The position numbers and the translations under genes are program-made. Below are positions 45,209 through 47,097 of a stretch of 47,097 bases of DNA, piece by piece. The stretch lies in assembly GCF_001421245.1 (NCBI RefSeq), contig NZ_LMKE01000013.1, positions 252,110 through 299,206 of the forward strand. The letters run 5' to 3'. The notes below the pieces were generated by a model. That model did no database searches and was not told the DNA's origin. It saw only the letters and a list, made by a program, of their open reading frames with translations. The number at the start of each line of letters is the position of its first letter. Position 1 is the stretch's first letter. Source of the DNA: Sphingomonas sp. Leaf10. GTDB lineage: Bacteria > Pseudomonadota > Alphaproteobacteria > Sphingomonadales > Sphingomonadaceae.

Positions 45209-45247
45209 AAGGCTGGCGTCGCACCGCACATCCGCTACCATGCCGTC

Positions 45248-47020
45248 ATGCGTCTCCTGATCCTCGCCGCCACCCTCCTCGCCACCGCCGCCAATGCCCA
45301 GACCCCGCTCGAAGCGCCCCTGCCGCCGGTCCGCCCATGGCATGGCGCGAGCGAGAAGCTGGTCGCGAAACCCAACGACCCGTGGATCACCCCGGCCGAG
45401 GCCAGCAACTTCGTCACCACCCCCAGCTATGCCGCGACCCGCGCGTGGATCGACAAGCTGGTCGCCGCCTCCCCGCTGCTGACCATCGAGACGTTCGGCA
45501 AAAGCCCGCAAGGCCGCGACCTCTACGCCGTCCGTGCGCACAAGGGCGCGGCGGGCAAGCCGGACGTGCTGGTACAGGCCGGCATCCATTCGGGCGAGAT
45601 CGAGGGCAAGGACGCCGGGCTGATGCTGCTGCGCGACATCGCGCTACGCGGCAAGGACGACTTGCTCGACACGGTCGATCTGGTGTTCGTCCCCATTTAC
45701 AATGTCGACGGCCATGAACGCTCCGGCCCGTACAACCGCCCGAACCAGCGCGGGCCGAAGGACATGGGCTGGCGCACCACCGCGCAAAACCTGAACCTCA
45801 ACCGCGATTACGTGAAGGCCGACGCGCCCGAGACGCAGGCGATGATCGGCCTGATCCGTCGCCTCGACCCGGTCCTGTATCTCGACCTGCACGTCACCGA
45901 CGGCATCGATCATCGCTACGATGTGACCTACGCCTTTTCCGGCTGGCGGGGATTTTACGCGCGATCGGCGGCGATCGGCCGCTTCCTCGACACGCGGCTG
46001 CGCCCGGCGATGGATGCAGCGCTGAAGCGGAACGGCCATATTCCCGGCTATTATGTCAGCACGCTCGATAATCGCGCGCCGGAAAAGGGCATGAGCCAGG
46101 ACGTCGACACGCCGCGTTTCTCGACCGGCTATGGTGACATTGCCCATATCCCGACCGTGCTGGTCGAAACGCATTCGCTCAAACCCTATCGCCAGCGCGT
46201 GCTCGGCACCTATGTGTTCGTCGAGGAATCGCTGCGCATTGCCGCCGACCGCGCGGCCGAACTGCGCGCGGCGATCGATGCCGACCGTGCCGACCGCCCG
46301 GCGACCGCGACGATGACGTGGAAGCCGAACCCGACCCCGCTCTACAGCGTCGATTTTCTCGGGCTGGCGCATGACAGCTATCGCTCGCCCGCCTCCGGCC
46401 GCGACGAACTGCGCTGGCTGTCCAAGCCGGTGACGTTCAAGATGCCGGTGTTCGGCAGCCTGCCCGACAAGACCGTCACTTTGCCCCGCGCATGGTGGGT
46501 TCCCGCCACCCTGCCGCACGTCGTCGACCTGCTGAAGCTGCATGGCATACGCGTCGAACCGATCGACACCCCCCGCACGCTCGACCTCGACATGGCGCGC
46601 GCGACCGAACCGAAGCTGCAACCGGCCAGCGAAGGCCATGTACCGCTGGAGGCCAAGATCGTCCACGAACGCCGCCGCGAGACGATGCCGCCCGGATCGG
46701 TCCGCGTCCCCGCCGATCAGCCGCTGGGGCTGCTCGCCGCCTTCCTGCTCGAACCCGAAAGCGAGGACGGGGTGCTGGCATGGAACATGGCCCCCGCGAT
46801 CCTCGCCCGCACCGAATATATCGAAGGCTATACGATCGCCCCGCTCGCCGACCGGATGCTGGCAACCGACCCTAAGCTCAAGGCCGAATTCGACGCGAAA
46901 CTCGCCGCCGACCCCGCCTTTGCCAAGGATCCGACGGCGCGGCTGCAATGGTTCTATGCCCGCACGCCCTATTATGACGAACGGTTTCTCCTGTATCCGA
47001 TCGGGCGCGAGACGAATTGA
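45248..47020 (+). CDS. Secreted M14-family zinc carboxypeptidase
   Basis: The 590-residue product has a signal peptide (residues 1-17, ending ANA-Q) and an M14 metallocarboxypeptidase catalytic domain. Zinc ligands are H114 and E117 in GIHSGEIEG and H215 in LDLHVTDG; the catalytic glutamate is E308 in VLVETHS. Substrate-binding residues lie in NLNRDYVK. About 280 C-terminal residues after the catalytic core form an additional domain of unknown role, making the protein longer than simple carboxypeptidases. It is likely periplasmic and may be used for peptide scavenging. The ATG at 45248 opens the signal peptide; no strong ribosome binding site is seen. Confidence 0.92.
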   Translation: MRLLILAATLLATAANAQTPLEAPLPPVRPWHGASEKLVAKPNDPWITPAEASNFVTTPSYAATRAWIDKLVAASPLLTIETFGKSPQGRDLYAVRAHKGAAGKPDVLVQAGIHSGEIEGKDAGLMLLRDIALRGKDDLLDTVDLVFVPIYNVDGHERSGPYNRPNQRGPKDMGWRTTAQNLNLNRDYVKADAPETQAMIGLIRRLDPVLYLDLHVTDGIDHRYDVTYAFSGWRGFYARSAAIGRFLDTRLRPAMDAALKRNGHIPGYYVSTLDNRAPEKGMSQDVDTPRFSTGYGDIAHIPTVLVETHSLKPYRQRVLGTYVFVEESLRIAADRAAELRAAIDADRADRPATATMTWKPNPTPLYSVDFLGLAHDSYRSPASGRDELRWLSKPVTFKMPVFGSLPDKTVTLPRAWWVPATLPHVVDLLKLHGIRVEPIDTPRTLDLDMARATEPKLQPASEGHVPLEAKIVHERRRETMPPGSVRVPADQPLGLLAAFLLEPESEDGVLAWNMAPAILARTEYIEGYTIAPLADRMLATDPKLKAEFDAKLAADPAFAKDPTARLQWFYARTPYYDERFLLYPIGRETN

Positions 47021-47053
47021 CCGGCCGGCGATCAATGCTTAGCCCAAGCCATT

Positions 47054-47077
47054 CTCCCCTCCCTGACAAGGGAGGGG
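47054..47077. repeat. Hairpin repeat copy 2
   Basis: The arms 47056-47064 and 47069-47077 pair over nine bases around GACA. It matches copy 1 over 24 bases and sits 33 bp after the M14 stop, where it could act as a terminator. A G-rich run follows to the window end. Confidence 0.65.
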
Positions 47078-47097
47078 TCGGGGGGGGGGAGGCCCGC

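Overview
The window is about 47 kb of high-GC alphaproteobacterial chromosome, most likely from Sphingomonas or a close sphingomonad. This rests on gene content and order: gapR (DUF2312) and DUF1244 next to pyk, a PhoK/SPAP-type alkaline phosphatase, cyoABCD followed by SURF1 and a RegB/RegA pair, NodT-type outer-membrane efflux lipoproteins, and short GC-rich intergenic hairpins of the kind common in sphingomonads. No rRNA, tRNA, CRISPR array, transposase, integrase or prophage gene was seen. This is core and ordinary accessory chromosome, not an island.

Layout. 1-3.6 kb: yebC, a DUF1003 membrane protein, gapR and a DUF1244 protein on the minus strand, divergent from pyk. 3.6-6.8 kb: a tight minus-strand cluster of ATP-grasp, alpha-E and transglutaminase-like genes; the transglutaminase has serine where the catalytic cysteine is expected. 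6.9-13 kb: a DsbD/ScsB-like reductase, divergent from a secreted alkaline phosphatase, then a secreted alpha/beta hydrolase and a beta-helix protein. 13-17.5 kb: ihfB, rpsA and a DEAD-box helicase; a long imperfect inverted repeat lies between rpsA and the helicase. 17.6-23.7 kb: an exported MsrB lipoprotein, a CHAP amidase, a small unknown protein, an extensin-like protein, a NUDIX hydrolase, a secreted S1 protease and an MHS-type transporter.

23.8-30.5 kb is the most coherent functional block: quinol oxidase subunits CyoA-B-C-D, a SURF1 assembly factor, and the redox-responsive pair RegB/RegA, all on one strand with very short gaps or overlaps. The oxidase has the quinol-site residues, and the kinase has both sequence features tied to redox and quinone sensing, so the block looks like a respiratory branch carrying its own regulator. 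A perfect 9+9 inverted repeat sits just upstream of cyoA.

30.6-33.6 kb: an L,D-transpeptidase, a small lipoprotein, a 500-bp region of hairpin repeats and two small unknown proteins. 33.7-45.1 kb: two efflux systems on the minus strand. The first is a complete RND tripartite pump, divergent from a TetR regulator with a perfect 20-bp palindrome between them. The second is an EmrA/EmrB-like pump with its own outer-membrane factor and a GNAT acetyltransferase, joined by four-base overlaps; its EmrB-like gene lacks a standard start codon at the expected place. 45.2-47 kb: a secreted M14 zinc carboxypeptidase bracketed by two copies of one hairpin.

All functional names come from reading motifs in the translated sequence; no database search was run.
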